DNA of 64,000 bases from Aureobasidium sp. EXF-3400 (taxonomy: Eukaryota > Ascomycota > Dothideomycetes > Dothideales > Saccotheciaceae): assembly GCA_024195585.1 (NCBI GenBank), contig SWBL01000074.1, forward strand, positions 62,001 through 126,000, written 5' to 3'. The notes beneath the pieces are model-generated. The model saw only the letters and a list, made by a program, of their open reading frames with translations, was not told the DNA's origin and did no database searches. Shown piece after piece: positions 1 through 11,773 of this stretch (positions within the stretch are counted from its first letter, which is position 1; each line of letters opens with the position of its first letter). The position numbers and the translations under genes were made by a program.

Positions 1-912
1 TCGTTGACCGATTCCAAGAACCGAGGTCTCGATTTGTGAAGCCCCCGCTTCGACAGCACAGAAGGCGTTCGCAATTGCACAGCCAGTATCGTCCTGGAAA
101 CCAGCTTGGATGTCACACTGGACAGTCTTTTGCAACAATTCGATCATTTGATAAACCTGCCTTGGATGGCAGCCTCCCGCCTGGTCGCCAATTACTATCT
201 TCTGCACACCTTGCAATCGCAATTCTTGCATTGCTGTCAGAAGTTCCACGAGCTCTCTGGTGAAGACATCTTGGATCGCCACGGAGACTCGCACTTTGTT
301 TGATCTCGCAAAATCGACAATATCGGCGTATGTGGTCTTCCAAGCCACAAGTTGGAGCGCCGAGAGCTCGTTGGGTATCCTTATCTGCCTGAGAGGAGAT
401 CATTACTCGCCACATTCACCGACTGGGCTTAAAGAAAACTTACAAGCCCTGGACACCCAGCCGAACAGCAAATCGTGCCTCATTCACATCGCAATCAATC
501 TCCGAGATGATCTTCGAGAACGATGTCAGTATTGAGCACGATATCTGGATGTATCATGAACCACCTTGGTCCTTTCCAAGTTCAACCGACAGATGCCAGC
601 ACATTTGATGGTCAATTCGTTCGAGATGGATGGATTTTGCAACAGTATCTAACATGATTCAACGAATCTGTCAGTAACGTTGACACGGTTGATGTTGAAG
701 GCATCCCTTACATAGTCTACGCCCAGCCTGTCAAGGGCTTGCACAATTTGATGATCGAACTTGGTTCCTGTTATCGTCTTGGCAAACACATGACTATTGT
801 AGAGCGTCACATCAACAATCTCCGGGCCCCGCGTGAGGGTGTCATTGCGATTCGCAGTCATTGTGCAGCTGTCAGTATCCGCGGTGGTCTGTTCCGAATT
901 CATAGCTTTCAC
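1..912 (-). CDS. Homocitrate-synthase-like pseudoenzyme (DRE-TIM/HMGL family), 3' end outside window
   Basis: Four exons read leftward from an ATG at 912; introns at 649-711, 500-564 and 389-443 (the middle one has a TACTGAC branch site). The spliced frame stays open to the window edge, so the C-terminus is missing. It aligns without gaps to fungal homocitrate synthases: GVDY after the first strand, DDTGCAIANAF, and TSVLGIG near the edge. The active site is gone: the family motif TLREGEQF reads TLYNSHVF (catalytic Arg and metal-ligand Glu lost), and the metal-binding HxH before DDTG reads GFQ. The frame is otherwise intact and correctly spliced, so it looks like an expressed non-catalytic paralogue, not ordinary decay. 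It diverges from the peptide transporter at 1452. Splice sites are inferred by eye. Confidence 0.75.
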
Positions 913-1451
913 TCAAAGCGAGGAGGTGCTGCGCACATGAGATTTCAGCCATCGCAGCAAAAACAGGTACTCATCCATATATACAACGACGAGCACTCTG
1001 TGAACATACAGCTGAAGGTGTCATCCTTCTCGCATCCGCACGAACTCCGCAGCAGTTAACGGCTCCGAAAAGCAACGCAGACTAGGTATGTCCTCCACGA
1101 TAAAGCCGAAGCCTTCAGCCTCATCACCGTGCGTCTGTAACGATTCGCATGTGGTAACTCCGATTGGATCGATTTTCGGAGATAGCAACACCGAAGCTCT
1201 GATATCTCGGAGTTGTAAAGAGTGTTCGGCTTTACATTCACAGACAGCTACACCCTCAAAAGTATCGTTCTGCTGGACCTGCAGCATCGTTTGTCCTACC
1301 TTTTTGTCAACCACAAGACACTCTCGCTCTCAGACAATCCCAACGTCAAATTCGCGTTGGGCTTTTCTTACATCGCCTTGCTCTCGCATCGGCGTTTAGT
1401 CTTAGGCTATCCACGTTGACCAGCCTTCGAATTTTCGCAGGGGTCACAAAC
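913..1451. promoter_or_regulatory. Intergenic region between divergent HCS-like and PTR2 genes
   Basis: About 540 bases that should hold both promoters. It also contains a minus-strand open frame (about 1440 to 1021) with a coding-like look but one in-frame TGA and no recognisable family. No CGG-N8-CCG site was found here. Confidence 0.4.
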
Positions 1452-3499
1452 ATGACACAAATGTATTTGGGGTTCAATCTAATCTCTTTGATTCCGCTTC
1501 TGACCAAACGTCGTACACAGTACACCATCTGTAGACCAATCAACCAAGGAAGAAGTTGACCTGTCCCAATTGGAATGCCCGGATGGCAAATCGGACGAGG
1601 TGTCCAATCAAGTCTCAGACGATGAGGACAACTCGAAACTTCGCCGAGTCGCTGGAAAGATGCCCATGGCTGTATGGCTTTTGTCCGTCGCGTCGATGTG
1701 TGAACGGTTTGCATACTATGCATTCCTCGGACCTCTGCGTATGAACGTCCCATGAACGTATGCGGCAACTGCAAATACTGACGCGCTCGCTCCCAGAAAA
1801 TTATGTGCAGAATCCTCCAAAAGATTCATTGAGACCGGGTGCCCTGGGACTAGGCGAATCTCGGGCATCCTTGTTTGTCACACTGTTCCTGCTCATCAGC
1901 TATTTGACACCCACTCTCGCCGCCGTGGTGTCTGACAACTACCTTGGCAAGTTCAGAACGATAACCATCTCATTAGTGTATGTATATTGTTTGAACCAGC
2001 CATCGTCAACAAGCTGTAGTAACAGAACAACAGGCTGTATGCGATTGGCCTCGTGATTATGACCGTCACCTCAATCCCTACTCTACTAGAACAAGGCTCT
2101 GGCCTACCAGGGTTGATCATCGCTATCATCATTATCAGTCTGGGTACCTCCGGTGTCAAATCATCTCTGCCGCCTTTCTTGGGTGAGTAGTATACCTTTT
2201 AGCCTCTCTACACTCTGATGACTGATTCATCACCAGCTGAGCAGTGTGGCGCCTCCGAAAATCACATCGAGGAGACCAAGACTGGTGAGAAAGTCATTGT
2301 GGATGCTGACGCCACACGCGAGTACGCTTTCAACATATATTACTGGTATGCCGTTGATCACGACACGTCATGCTAAGTCTTGAGCTGACTCCGACTGCGC
2401 AGGTGTGTAAACATTGGAGCTCAATCCCGTATTCCCGCGACCTTCATTGAAAAAAGCGCGGGATTTTGGCTGGCGTACCTTATGTCTACGATATCGCTGT
2501 GTGTCTCTTTGTCAATCTTTGTTGCTTGCAAGAAGCTTTTCAGTAAGGCGCTACTGCCGAGATTTCTTTTGACAAGGTGCTAAAAATTCTCAGTTCAGGA
2601 AGAGAGGCAAGCCAGCGTATTACCGAATGCGCGCCGCGCTTTCAGCATTGCTTCCAAGCACGGCTTCAAGATGAATGCCGCATTACCCGATGCTGTACTG
2701 GAGCGGGACAACGAAGTAGTACCTTGGACCGATTCTTTCATCGGGGAGTTGAAGACGGGTCTTGTAGCTTGCCGTGTCTTGTGAGTCTCATCTGGACGGC
2801 CATCGTTCTGTCGCCCTTCACTCACGTCACATCAGCATCCCATTTATGATATTTATACTATGTCAGAATCAGATGTCCACGAATACCGTCTCTCAATCAG
2901 GAGAGATGGAGACTCACGGCGTACCCAACGATCTTTTGCCCAACGTCAACTCCATAGCTGTCATCTTGTTGATGCCAGTCTTGACCCACCTGCTGTATCC
3001 TTCACTTCGACGATGGAACATCGCTTTCCCTCCCATCACCCGTATGGCCGTAGGGTTTGGGTTCGAAGCCTTAGGCATGGGGTATGCGGCCGGCATCCAA
3101 GGCTGGATCTACAGCTCCGGTCCATGTTATGATCATCCGCTCAAATGTCCCGACTCGAACAATGGCATGATTCCAAATAATGTCAATGTCGCAACGCAGA
3201 TCCCTGTTTACATTCTTCAGGGCTTGAGCGAGTCCTTCGCCTTTCCAGCATGCTACGAGTACGCATACACAAAAGCACCGAAAAGTATGAAGTCAATCGT
3301 ACAATCGATCCTTTCGCTGTCTTTCGCTGGCGCTGCCATCATTGGTTTGGCTCTGAGTCCAACCTATCACGACCCGCATCTCCTCGTCATGTACGCGAGT
3401 CTCGCTGGAGTCATGCTTCTTACAACGGTCATATTTGCTCTGGTATTCTGGAAGTATAATAGGACGGAGAAAGAGATGAACGCCAAACTCAGAGCTTAA
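1452..3499 (+). CDS. Proton-coupled oligopeptide transporter, PTR2/POT family
   Basis: Plasma-membrane importer of di- and tripeptides. Eight exons with introns 1463-1520, 1739-1796, 1978-2033, 2183-2236, 2346-2402, 2543-2593, 2781-2835; the spliced frame is 553 codons (552 aa), normal for the family. Family hallmarks: the first helix with CERFAYYAFLGPLQNYVQN, the conserved stretch AEQCGASENHIEE followed by FNIYYWCVNIGA, QNQMSTNTVSQSG, and the C-terminal helices PNDLLPNVNSIAVIL to FWKYNR. The tiny first exon (11 nt) was chosen because its ATG and donor restore the frame; the next exon has no upstream ATG of its own. It is convergent with the Zn2Cys6 gene at 3787. The family is certain and the substrate range is not. 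Confidence 0.9.
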
Positions 3500-3786
3500 A
3501 TTACTGACTTCTACTATGTCTGATCTATGAACCGTTGTATTTTCCGTGGCAACACTTGCATGAAGGTGACTCAATGTCTTTCACCAAGACATCATCTTTC
3601 CCTGGGCAGCGTTTTGTGTTTGGAGGAATGGCGAATTCAAAGATCCAACAAGCCCGAGACATCCCAATCGTCCATCTGTAATTTTGTCCAATCTAGATTA
3701 TCCATCTGCCCTGGTATTTGCTCTATTCCGTCCAAAGATGAGATGTTCTGCTTGGTGCGTTTATGGTCAGCCAAAACCGCATCTGG

Positions 3787-5977
3787 TCATCCAATGGAGC
3801 AAGGATTTGGACGAACACTCATGATCAAGCTATCTCTGTTTCTCATTCTCGCTGTCGTATCCGGACCTGGTACGATCGTCTCGCACGTCTTCTGAATCTG
3901 TCGGACGTACTGTGTGAGATGGTTGTCTGGAGAGTCAGAGCCTGTGCTGTTTCGCTCTTGCGTTCGACACATCTTATTCAACAAAGCAACCATGTGGTCG
4001 GCTATTCGCTTTTGCCACTCTGAAGACGAGCCAGGATCTTTCTTCACTTGTATGAAGTAGCTAGCGGCAGAAAGCAGCATAAGACTTTGGAGATCGGTGC
4101 CCAGTGCTAGGACTCGTTGCTCAACCATGTCAAGGGAAGCCTCGATGATTCTGCTACGCGGTGTCAAAGTGGTGACCAAGGAGTCACAACCTGCGTGGTT
4201 CACGTTAGCGGTGATCTTCCAAAAGTTGGATCATATCATGTTGGGGTCTACCGTAGTGCGGAGCGTTCGTTCCTATCAGACACAAACACAGACTAGCTCG
4301 TAGCAGTGTAGACTGAGGCAACGCCATCTGACTAAAACCTTTCTCTGCAATCTGCTCGTAAATGTTGATAATGGTACTCGCAGACTTGACACAGAGGAAT
4401 CTCTGATAGTCCATATCTATCTGATGAGTCTCATCTTTGGTGAAGGCATACGGGAGATGCAGTAATAGCAAGAGTTCATGTAAGTATACTTGCATCACTG
4501 CTCGGAACATGGAGACCCGACAGCGTTCGGTACTGGCGCCAGTGGGTTCAGAGAAGTGCGGTAGATCCGCCAATGAATTATCTATCCGCTGCCACAACAT
4601 TGTGAGTTTGGCTCGACTCATCGTCTTGTACTTTTGAGGATGATTGACAACATTGATCGTGAAGTAACGGAGTGGACGGATTGAGTCGACGAAACGAGCA
4701 AATGTATTGTCCGTCAAGCATGCATCAGGTTGATTTTGAGGTTCTTCTACGGTGCTCTCTTCCAAGTCGCAGTCATCGAAGTTGGAAGGTCGCCCAACGT
4801 CAACAAAAAGGTTGGAAGCCATGGACGGGACGCCACGCTCGATGCAGGAGGCTATGTCCAGTTCAACGATAGTGAACCAGACCTTCCGGCGTAACTCTCG
4901 CTGGAATATAGTCTCGCTGATACCGTGCGACTTCCAGTCTTGGTGAAGACCACTTGAGATCGCATCGGCAAGCAGTGTTTGTGATGCAGCGTGATGTCGC
5001 TGTCTGTTGATGTCGTTTTGATTTTTGGACAACAATACCAAGCATCTGATTTGAAAAGCCTCGATTGTAGTCTGCTCGGTCGTATGGTGGAGCTGCCAGC
5101 ATTCGACCATGTGCAACCATTGCAATGCTTCATTCCTTGCAACGGAACTTTCTCCAATGAAAGACAACGAATCGGCTGCAAAGAGGCACCTTGAGCACGA
5201 TATCATGGCAAGTAATAGGGCGTTGAATTGGATCGGATGAACATGTACCCCTGCCCGAAAAGCCGCGTATTCTTTCCAGAAGGAAGGTATGTGGAATAGA
5301 CAATGTACGCCTCCAAAATGATCAAAGTAACAGCGCAGAAGGTGCTGACATTGTTGCTCCATAGGAAGGTAAGCTTTCAACATGGACTCGACTTGATCTG
5401 TGGAATAAGAGAGCACAGGCTGGATCGGGGTCACCGGCTGAGTGGGTGTTTGTTGTGCCCCGAGGACGTGGTGCTCCTCGATTGTCTTTCTCACAAAGTC
5501 AAGAAGACCTGCGAATGAATTGACGATATTGGTTGGATGGCTTGGTCCCCTGAAAAGGTCGTTCAAACTTTGAGTACGGTTGTGGTTTCGGTGTTGGTTT
5601 TGGAGAGCCTCCGGCAGATGAACGATCGCGGATGGGACGCATTGATCGTTGAAACTCGCGTTGTCGAAGCCAGGAGGGAATTGGAACGATGGCGAAAGCG
5701 TGAATTGACAATCCTCACTTAGAGGCACTCCGAAGTTGACATCGTCGATTCTAGGCACGGCCCTGTTTTGGGAGCAAGTCTGCTCACTGCCGCCTGTCTC
5801 TGCAAGATCCGGTTCCATTCCCATGGTGAAGCGGGGATCATACTCGCAACGCTCGGGATGACCAACGTCGGCGCATCTAGAACAGATTGGGAGCTGGCGA
5901 CCACATTTCAGTTTCTTGCGTTTACACTCGGAGCAAGAATATACAAGGCGTCTTCGCTTTATTCCCGACTCTGACAT
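3787..5977 (-). CDS. Zn2Cys6 transcription factor with fungal-specific middle homology region
   Basis: Two exons with intron 4191-4251; the spliced protein is 709 aa. The N-terminus has a binuclear zinc cluster CxxCx6Cx6CxxCx8C starting YSCSECKRKKLKC, about residue 15 onward. A fungal-transcription-factor domain follows in the middle (LRCYFDHFGGVHCLFHIPSF, then RRKVWFTIVELDI). Start chosen at 5977 (MSESGIKRRR), directly before the zinc cluster; an in-frame ATG at 6112 would add 45 Ser-rich residues. Splicing out the intron turns a stop into the reading APHYGCDSLVTTLTPRSR. It lies between the PTR2 gene (convergent) and a long gene-poor stretch, so its target is not obvious. Confidence 0.9.
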
Positions 5978-8929
5978 GGCAACGCTTCGCCGTGGTCTGT
6001 GGTGGAAGAGTAAAGATATTTGGTTTTCGAGAGATCGTGTCCGGTATGGCAATGATGGAAGGCTAGCGGAATGAGAGCTTGAGGTAGTACTTGAGCATCC
6101 GCGGACTGACAAGACAAGACCTCATTCTATCGTGCCATCACGTTCTTTTTCGTTCGCCAGCGAGATTCCTTCCTTCATCAGTTTCTTCATCAATTGGGTC
6201 TAGTGAGGAATCCTTCATGACCGCCGGCTTGCTGCGCCGCGAGATCAAGAAACGTATCGGACCACGCTCCTGAACGAGAAGGAAACAAGTTGATGTTGCG
6301 TCATCGGTAGATAGCATTGCAACACGAGGCAGGAGCAAGCTCTCCGACTGCTCAAAGGCAATATCCCCATGGGCTCAGGGGGCAGCATTGAGGAGTGGGG
6401 CTGGCGTAATCACTGCTCCGCCCAATCTGCCGATGACATGCATATCTCCATCACGGCTTGGAATTGCTGCAGATACTGTCGTGTCAAAAACCGAGCCGAT
6501 GAACAATTCATGATCTAGTTGGTGGATGGACATGGGCCTTGCACTCTGAGAAGCGAGTGTTTTGATCTCCGAGCAGTTGATGTCTGTTGACTGGGTGGGA
6601 CTAGTTGCCTATTGCGGATGTGACAACACGCTTTGCATGTCAGCGACATGAAGCTTGATTATCACTTTGGAATAGTTGGAATCATCTCCATCAAGACTCA
6701 TTAATCTTCACCAGGACCGTTCACCATATGTGGGAACTACGGGCCGCTGTTAGTGGTCGATCATTGGTACGAGTTGCAAGTCAAAAGTGCCGAGTTGACC
6801 ATCAGACTGTAAGCACATCCGACGTTGGACGTAGGCTTTGAACAACGCTTATAACCAACTTTGCAAGCATCATCAATCGTCTAACGACCTTGTTATGCAA
6901 GAAAGTGAACTCCAGCGCTTTACCATGCTACGAACATCGAGGGAGTCTGTACATTGCTTCGATATCATATTGTAACAACTTCTGCTGAACGATGATGTCA
7001 ACAGTAGTCTGGTTGGTATGCAAAAACCAATTACGGAACATAATATGAGTAGGATCAAACACTCTAACATGTCTGCACTGTATAATCACTACGGAAGGTG
7101 CGTGCGTGCGTAAAGTTAAGACTGGGTGCGGCAACAGAGTGTAAGTGAAACAGCGTCTATCTCAAAGGAGTATCATTCCACGCGATAGACCGATTGCTGT
7201 ATTCGGCATGTCAAGCATTTAAGCATTAGTCCGGATGTTTTGTGTCTACTATGTAATTGTTGGAGAGTCTCGCTTCCTTCCTCCAAATCCACTGCAGTGA
7301 CGTAGCCCGCGGCTCGCAGGAAGACGAGCAAGGTAAGGAAGGCCAGATGGTCACATAAGAAAGCGGCGTGTGGAGTCGACGATGTTAAATCAAGCGAAGC
7401 GCTAAGTCAGTGCAAAGCTGTTCCTTTGACCTCCGTCTGCCACTGCCATAGATCAATCAATCCACTTGGGCGCAGTCGCTGTAGCACGCTATCGTGGGAA
7501 GCTCATCTTGAGTATCAGATTGTGCTGGTGACTCTCCGCTCGCGTTGTATGTATACTGATTTTGCGACAATGAAGCAATGTGTTGAGCGAAGCCTCGAAG
7601 GTCCTGACCTCCTTCCTTTCTTGCTTTGAATGAGGTAGATCATCACGCAATGCCTGACCGACGAGAATTATGAGTGCGGAAATTGATCCATTGGCCAGTT
7701 CAAGAGTTTAGCGGACAGATCAGCGCTTCTTCCACATGCGCTGCAGCAGGTTGAGTGTAAAGGATAGTTCCACATCCGATGGATAGCGCGCACATCTGCG
7801 CGTCTGCATATTCGGGGATTGCAGCCAATGGATGGTGTTACCAAGCTCTAAACAAGCATCTTGCAAGCCTCAGACTATCCATCGGATGCGTCAGCACCCT
7901 GTATGTTCACCTTACTCACCGGTCTGAAGGCAACCAATCGAATACATTTCTTGTTATGCCTGAACAGGGCCCAAGCGGGACGCGCCGCACGGGCTGGCCC
8001 TTAGATTGAGGAACGCGCACGGAGCAGTGAAATATGAGAGGGGCGCAGGATCCTTCCACCACCTAGCCTAAGCTGCATATACAGCCTATAGTGCGAGACG
8101 CATCAGCGCTTTCGTGCGCATCGGGTGAACTGAGAGTGAGAAATGTTGCCATCTGCCGATTGGACTGCCCGAAAGTCGACTGGCAGCAGTATGCGAACAC
8201 GTGTGACGAAATCTCGATCTGCGACGCCAAGCTATACCCGTACGGAGTACCGTACGAAGCCTGCATAGATGTGCAGTTGATGAGGCACAAGCGACTGCAG
8301 TCAAACCAGCCGCAAGCTTGACCGGTAGGCTGAGGTACAAGGGTCTTGTGAAGTTGACACGACTCAGGTGAGTCTGATTCTGGACCACTGCCGGTCTGCA
8401 TAGTATGTAAGTGATGGAGATTGATCAACTTCCGCCGCCTTTCGGAGACTGGCTCCAACTCGATACAGTACTATAGCCGTCAGGCTTGAGTACAAAGAGA
8501 GAACCTTCAGTGTTCGCGACGCGGAAGAAAGAGTTCGAGTCATGTGATTAGTCAGCCACTCCTATTTCTGTTATTGCGCTAGCTGCACCAAACATAAAAG
8601 TCGACAAAAGATCGAATATTGAAATGCTGTGCATTTCGCTTATTGTGCAGTTAATATACGTTGGGAAGGAAACTTTCCGTGATCCATGCCGCTTGGCCGA
8701 CCCTGTCTCACTTGGTATACTCAAATGTTCATACATCCAGACACAAGTAGATTCTATCATTATCTTTCTGTAGCCTCGTTGGAACAACTTACATGGTATT
8801 GGAGAACTCTCAGCTGTAATGAGACGAGAACATCGATCATATCGACCATATCTAAGAACACGTATTGGTATGAGCATTCGGAATGGCGCAGAAGTGTTGG
8901 TGACGAGCAGGGCTATCATTCCGATTCCC
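5978..8929. other. Gene-poor stretch of about 2.9 kb
   Basis: I see no recognisable gene, tRNA or transposon. Open frames are short, overlap on both strands and resemble no family. The right end is the 3' flank of the ATP-grasp gene and the left end holds the promoter of the Zn2Cys6 gene. It contains a 14-base perfect inverted repeat (7773-7786 and 7875-7888). Confidence 0.6.
7773..7888. repeat. 14-bp perfect inverted repeat with 88-nt loop
   Basis: CATCCGATGGATAG at 7773-7786 is the exact reverse complement of CTATCCATCGGATG at 7875-7888. No target duplication or transposase is visible. Confidence 0.6.
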
Positions 8930-10906
8930 TTAGTCAATCAGAACCTTGAACCCCTTTCTCAGATCCTGCGCCAATCTCAAGACCTTCTGTCTCGTCTCGC
9001 CAGTGACTAGAAACATGCCCAGCTTTACCGGATTTTCTGGAACCTGCCATCCCTCTTCAAAGAACCAACAATGGTAATCAACAAACGAGTCCACATCTTT
9101 GTTCAGTCTTCTCAATTCTCCTATCACATCGCTAGTCTTCAGAACTCCCGGCTTGTGAGAATTGATGTAAACCATGACACAATGACGCTGCGAGCCTGTG
9201 GGGAATTGTTGAGCGAGAGACGAGAAACGAGTGGGTTCTGGTAGACTGGCGAGCATATGCAGAGCAGTGTAGTCTACACCATAATTCAGCGCGGTGACCC
9301 ACGTGGCACCAGATCCTGGAGCACGTTGATTGACTTCCAACAAGAATGCCGAGGGGGGACTAGGGGCACTTGAAGGATTGACAAGAGTTCGTAGGTCCAA
9401 GAATCCATCCTCAACACGATAATGAACGCGAGAATCGCGGATACGGCCTTCAACATGGAACACACCGGTTGAGAAGCCCATGCGCAAGAGGGTCTGGTGG
9501 AAGGCTGCTTTGACCATGTCGGCTTCGTCTGAGGGATGAGCTGATGGCCAAACCATATCCGTCTCGAGAAAGTCTTTCGAGTCGTCTGGATCACCGCTTA
9601 TGTTCAGCTCAGCAGTACAGGGGAAACCGTCCACGAGCTCGAAGAAAAGGATCTTGCCGTCTTGGAGAACGTAATTTGCGTCGATCTCAGGTCCTTGTTC
9701 ATAAGATTCGACCATGATATCGATGTTCGGATATGTCTTTTCAATGCTCAGAATCGCTTTGGTGAGATCCTCGTGGTCACGAACTAGGAAGACACCGTTG
9801 GAACCCCAGCCAAAGCATGGCTTGGTGATGATAGGGAAGTGCAAGGGCATGTTACTAGCTTGCAGCTGTGTCTCCAGGTCGGATACATTCTTGACTCGCA
9901 TGGATGAGGTGTTACCACTGTTCTTCGCTTGCGTGAGATTCTTGTCGATACTGGTCTTGACTGTTTGCAACGGTGCAGTCCTGAGACCGAGTGCTCCCGC
10001 TATCTGAGCCGTGGCGACAAAGCACGCGTCCGTGAATGTGAAGATGCCATCGAAGATCAGACCGTTTGTTGTCAAGGCTTGCAAGATCCGGTCAGAGAGT
10101 TTTGAATCTGGATTCATGTTGACGGGAATATATCGTTCCACAACCGGATGGGCGTCAGGCCGTTGCAGCCACTGATCTGGAGCTCCAACAACAGTGAGTC
10201 GAAGACCAAGGTGATAAGCCGAAGCCAACCATCTTTCCATGACGATGGGCGGTCGACTTCCGACTAGGAGAAGACGAGGATGACGCAAAGGAGTTGGCAC
10301 AACCCAGGGATTTTGCAGTCGTTCTAACAGAACACTGTTCATAGCTTCCATCTTGTCGTTGAGAGATCCGAAAGACGGAGACCTAACAACGACAGCACCA
10401 ACGGTATGATCCAGAAGCTTGTATAGGTCGTCTTGATGGTCGGTATTGGGATCATAGGCAAAGACTTGTTGTGCAGGATCAAGAAATGATTCCGTGAAGT
10501 CACACATCTTGCAGAATGTCAACCGCTGCAGCAAGAAATCTGATCGAACTACATATCCAGTATGTAGAGAAACGATAAGCTTGACCCCAATCTCCGTCTC
10601 TGGAGTTTTCTCGTGCCCCATCTTTGCGATGCGAGCGAGAAATGCAGTCGCTCTTTCGGAAGATTTGCTAGAGTCCAATCTTCCATGTTGCATATTCTGG
10701 ACCGATTGATATCCTTGATCATGCAAGTAAAAGGGTTCCTGGCCGCTATAGAATACCAAGTCGATCGACAAGAACGTTGCATCCGGATGAGCCGATTCGC
10801 CTTTTCCGAGTCGCCATGAGTACTGGAAATCACCTGTGAACTGTGTCAGCGAGACCAATCCATGTTATATCATTCAAGACTCGCCTGCCGAGTGTGTCAC
10901 CTCCAT
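8930..10906 (-). CDS. ATP-grasp ligase (carnosine-synthase-like amino-acid ligase fold)
   Basis: Predicted ATP-dependent carboxylate-amine ligase, about 632 aa. A long N-terminal Rossmann-like part is followed by an ATP-grasp domain: nucleotide-binding Lys in FPIITKPCFGWGSNGV, then MVESYEQGPEIDANYVL and the metal/phosphate motif FLLEVNQRAPGSG. The long frame (to 10858) starts with TTG, so an upstream exon is needed; the best candidate is ATG-GAG at 10906-10901 with an intron about 10823-10900, but this is uncertain. It is a paralogue of the head-to-head gene at 11774. Bacterial relatives make dipeptides or carnosine-like compounds; the substrates here are unknown. Confidence 0.85.
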
Positions 10907-11773
10907 TGTCCTGGACGTGAGAATCGATCTACTGGATCAAGATGCGCGACAAAAAAAATCGGAGGCTTCGTCGGAGTTATCTTTTTGGAGAGATGAGGGC
11001 TTGATGAACGAATGCCAAAGAACGTGGAAGACCTCAAGTATACTCCCGAAATCCGACACGAGATGAAACATCCACCAGGTCGGCGAAGATATTTGGCAGT
11101 GTGTGCGGACATGAGTCGAAACTGTACACAAATCCGATGGCACATCTCCGAAACGCCGAATCCTCTATCGCTTCGGATTTATCTTATCTCTAGTGCGAGG
11201 ATTCAAGGATCGAGGAAGAATCTGGTCACACCACGATAGGCGCAACGTTGTCCGGTCAGACCGTACCTTCCCACTCACCACCTGGAATATGCTGAACTGA
11301 GCGGCATAGAGCCGTGAGATACGACCCGAAAGCACAACGCGTCGCAAGGCGTGCTCGGCTTTTGCTAGATCATCTAGCAGCCTTGGCAAAACAGGATGAT
11401 TGGCTACTCCTCGATACTCCGTAACTCCCCCATGTGTACATGAGTACCATGATATAACGATTGATTGTGAAAGACGTCCATAGAGTCGGGCTCCAATGTG
11501 GCATGCATTCGGCTTGGACAACATGTCTTCATTCACCACGACGCCGACCCAGATCGGCAGCGACGGAGTTTCTTCGGCAACGATCCTACCCACCTACTGT
11601 CACGCCATATTAATGTATTGATGCTGCTCTGCGGCGACGTGGCACAAACAGCATCGCCCACCTAGTCAGATTGGAGTAGTCGACTCCATCCCGTCAAGCA
11701 TTCAGATACCATTCACATCAACTAAGACGTTATTGCACGATCTTGGCTCATCCGCACAACGCACCTAGACGAC
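10907..11773. promoter_or_regulatory. Shared promoter region of the two divergent ATP-grasp genes
   Basis: About 870 bases. Checking each CGG triplet by eye found no CGG-N8-CCG site, in contrast to the promoters of the neighbouring hydroxyproline-type block. No gene was recognised. Confidence 0.5.

Noticed and set aside
1346..1774. 142-codon minus-strand open frame
   Set aside because: It overlaps the first exons and introns of the PTR2 gene, whose splice-corrected frame is 552 aa and clearly homologous.
7773..7888. Miniature inverted-repeat transposable element
   Set aside because: The inverted repeat is only 14 bp, no target-site duplication was seen, and no second copy was found in the window.
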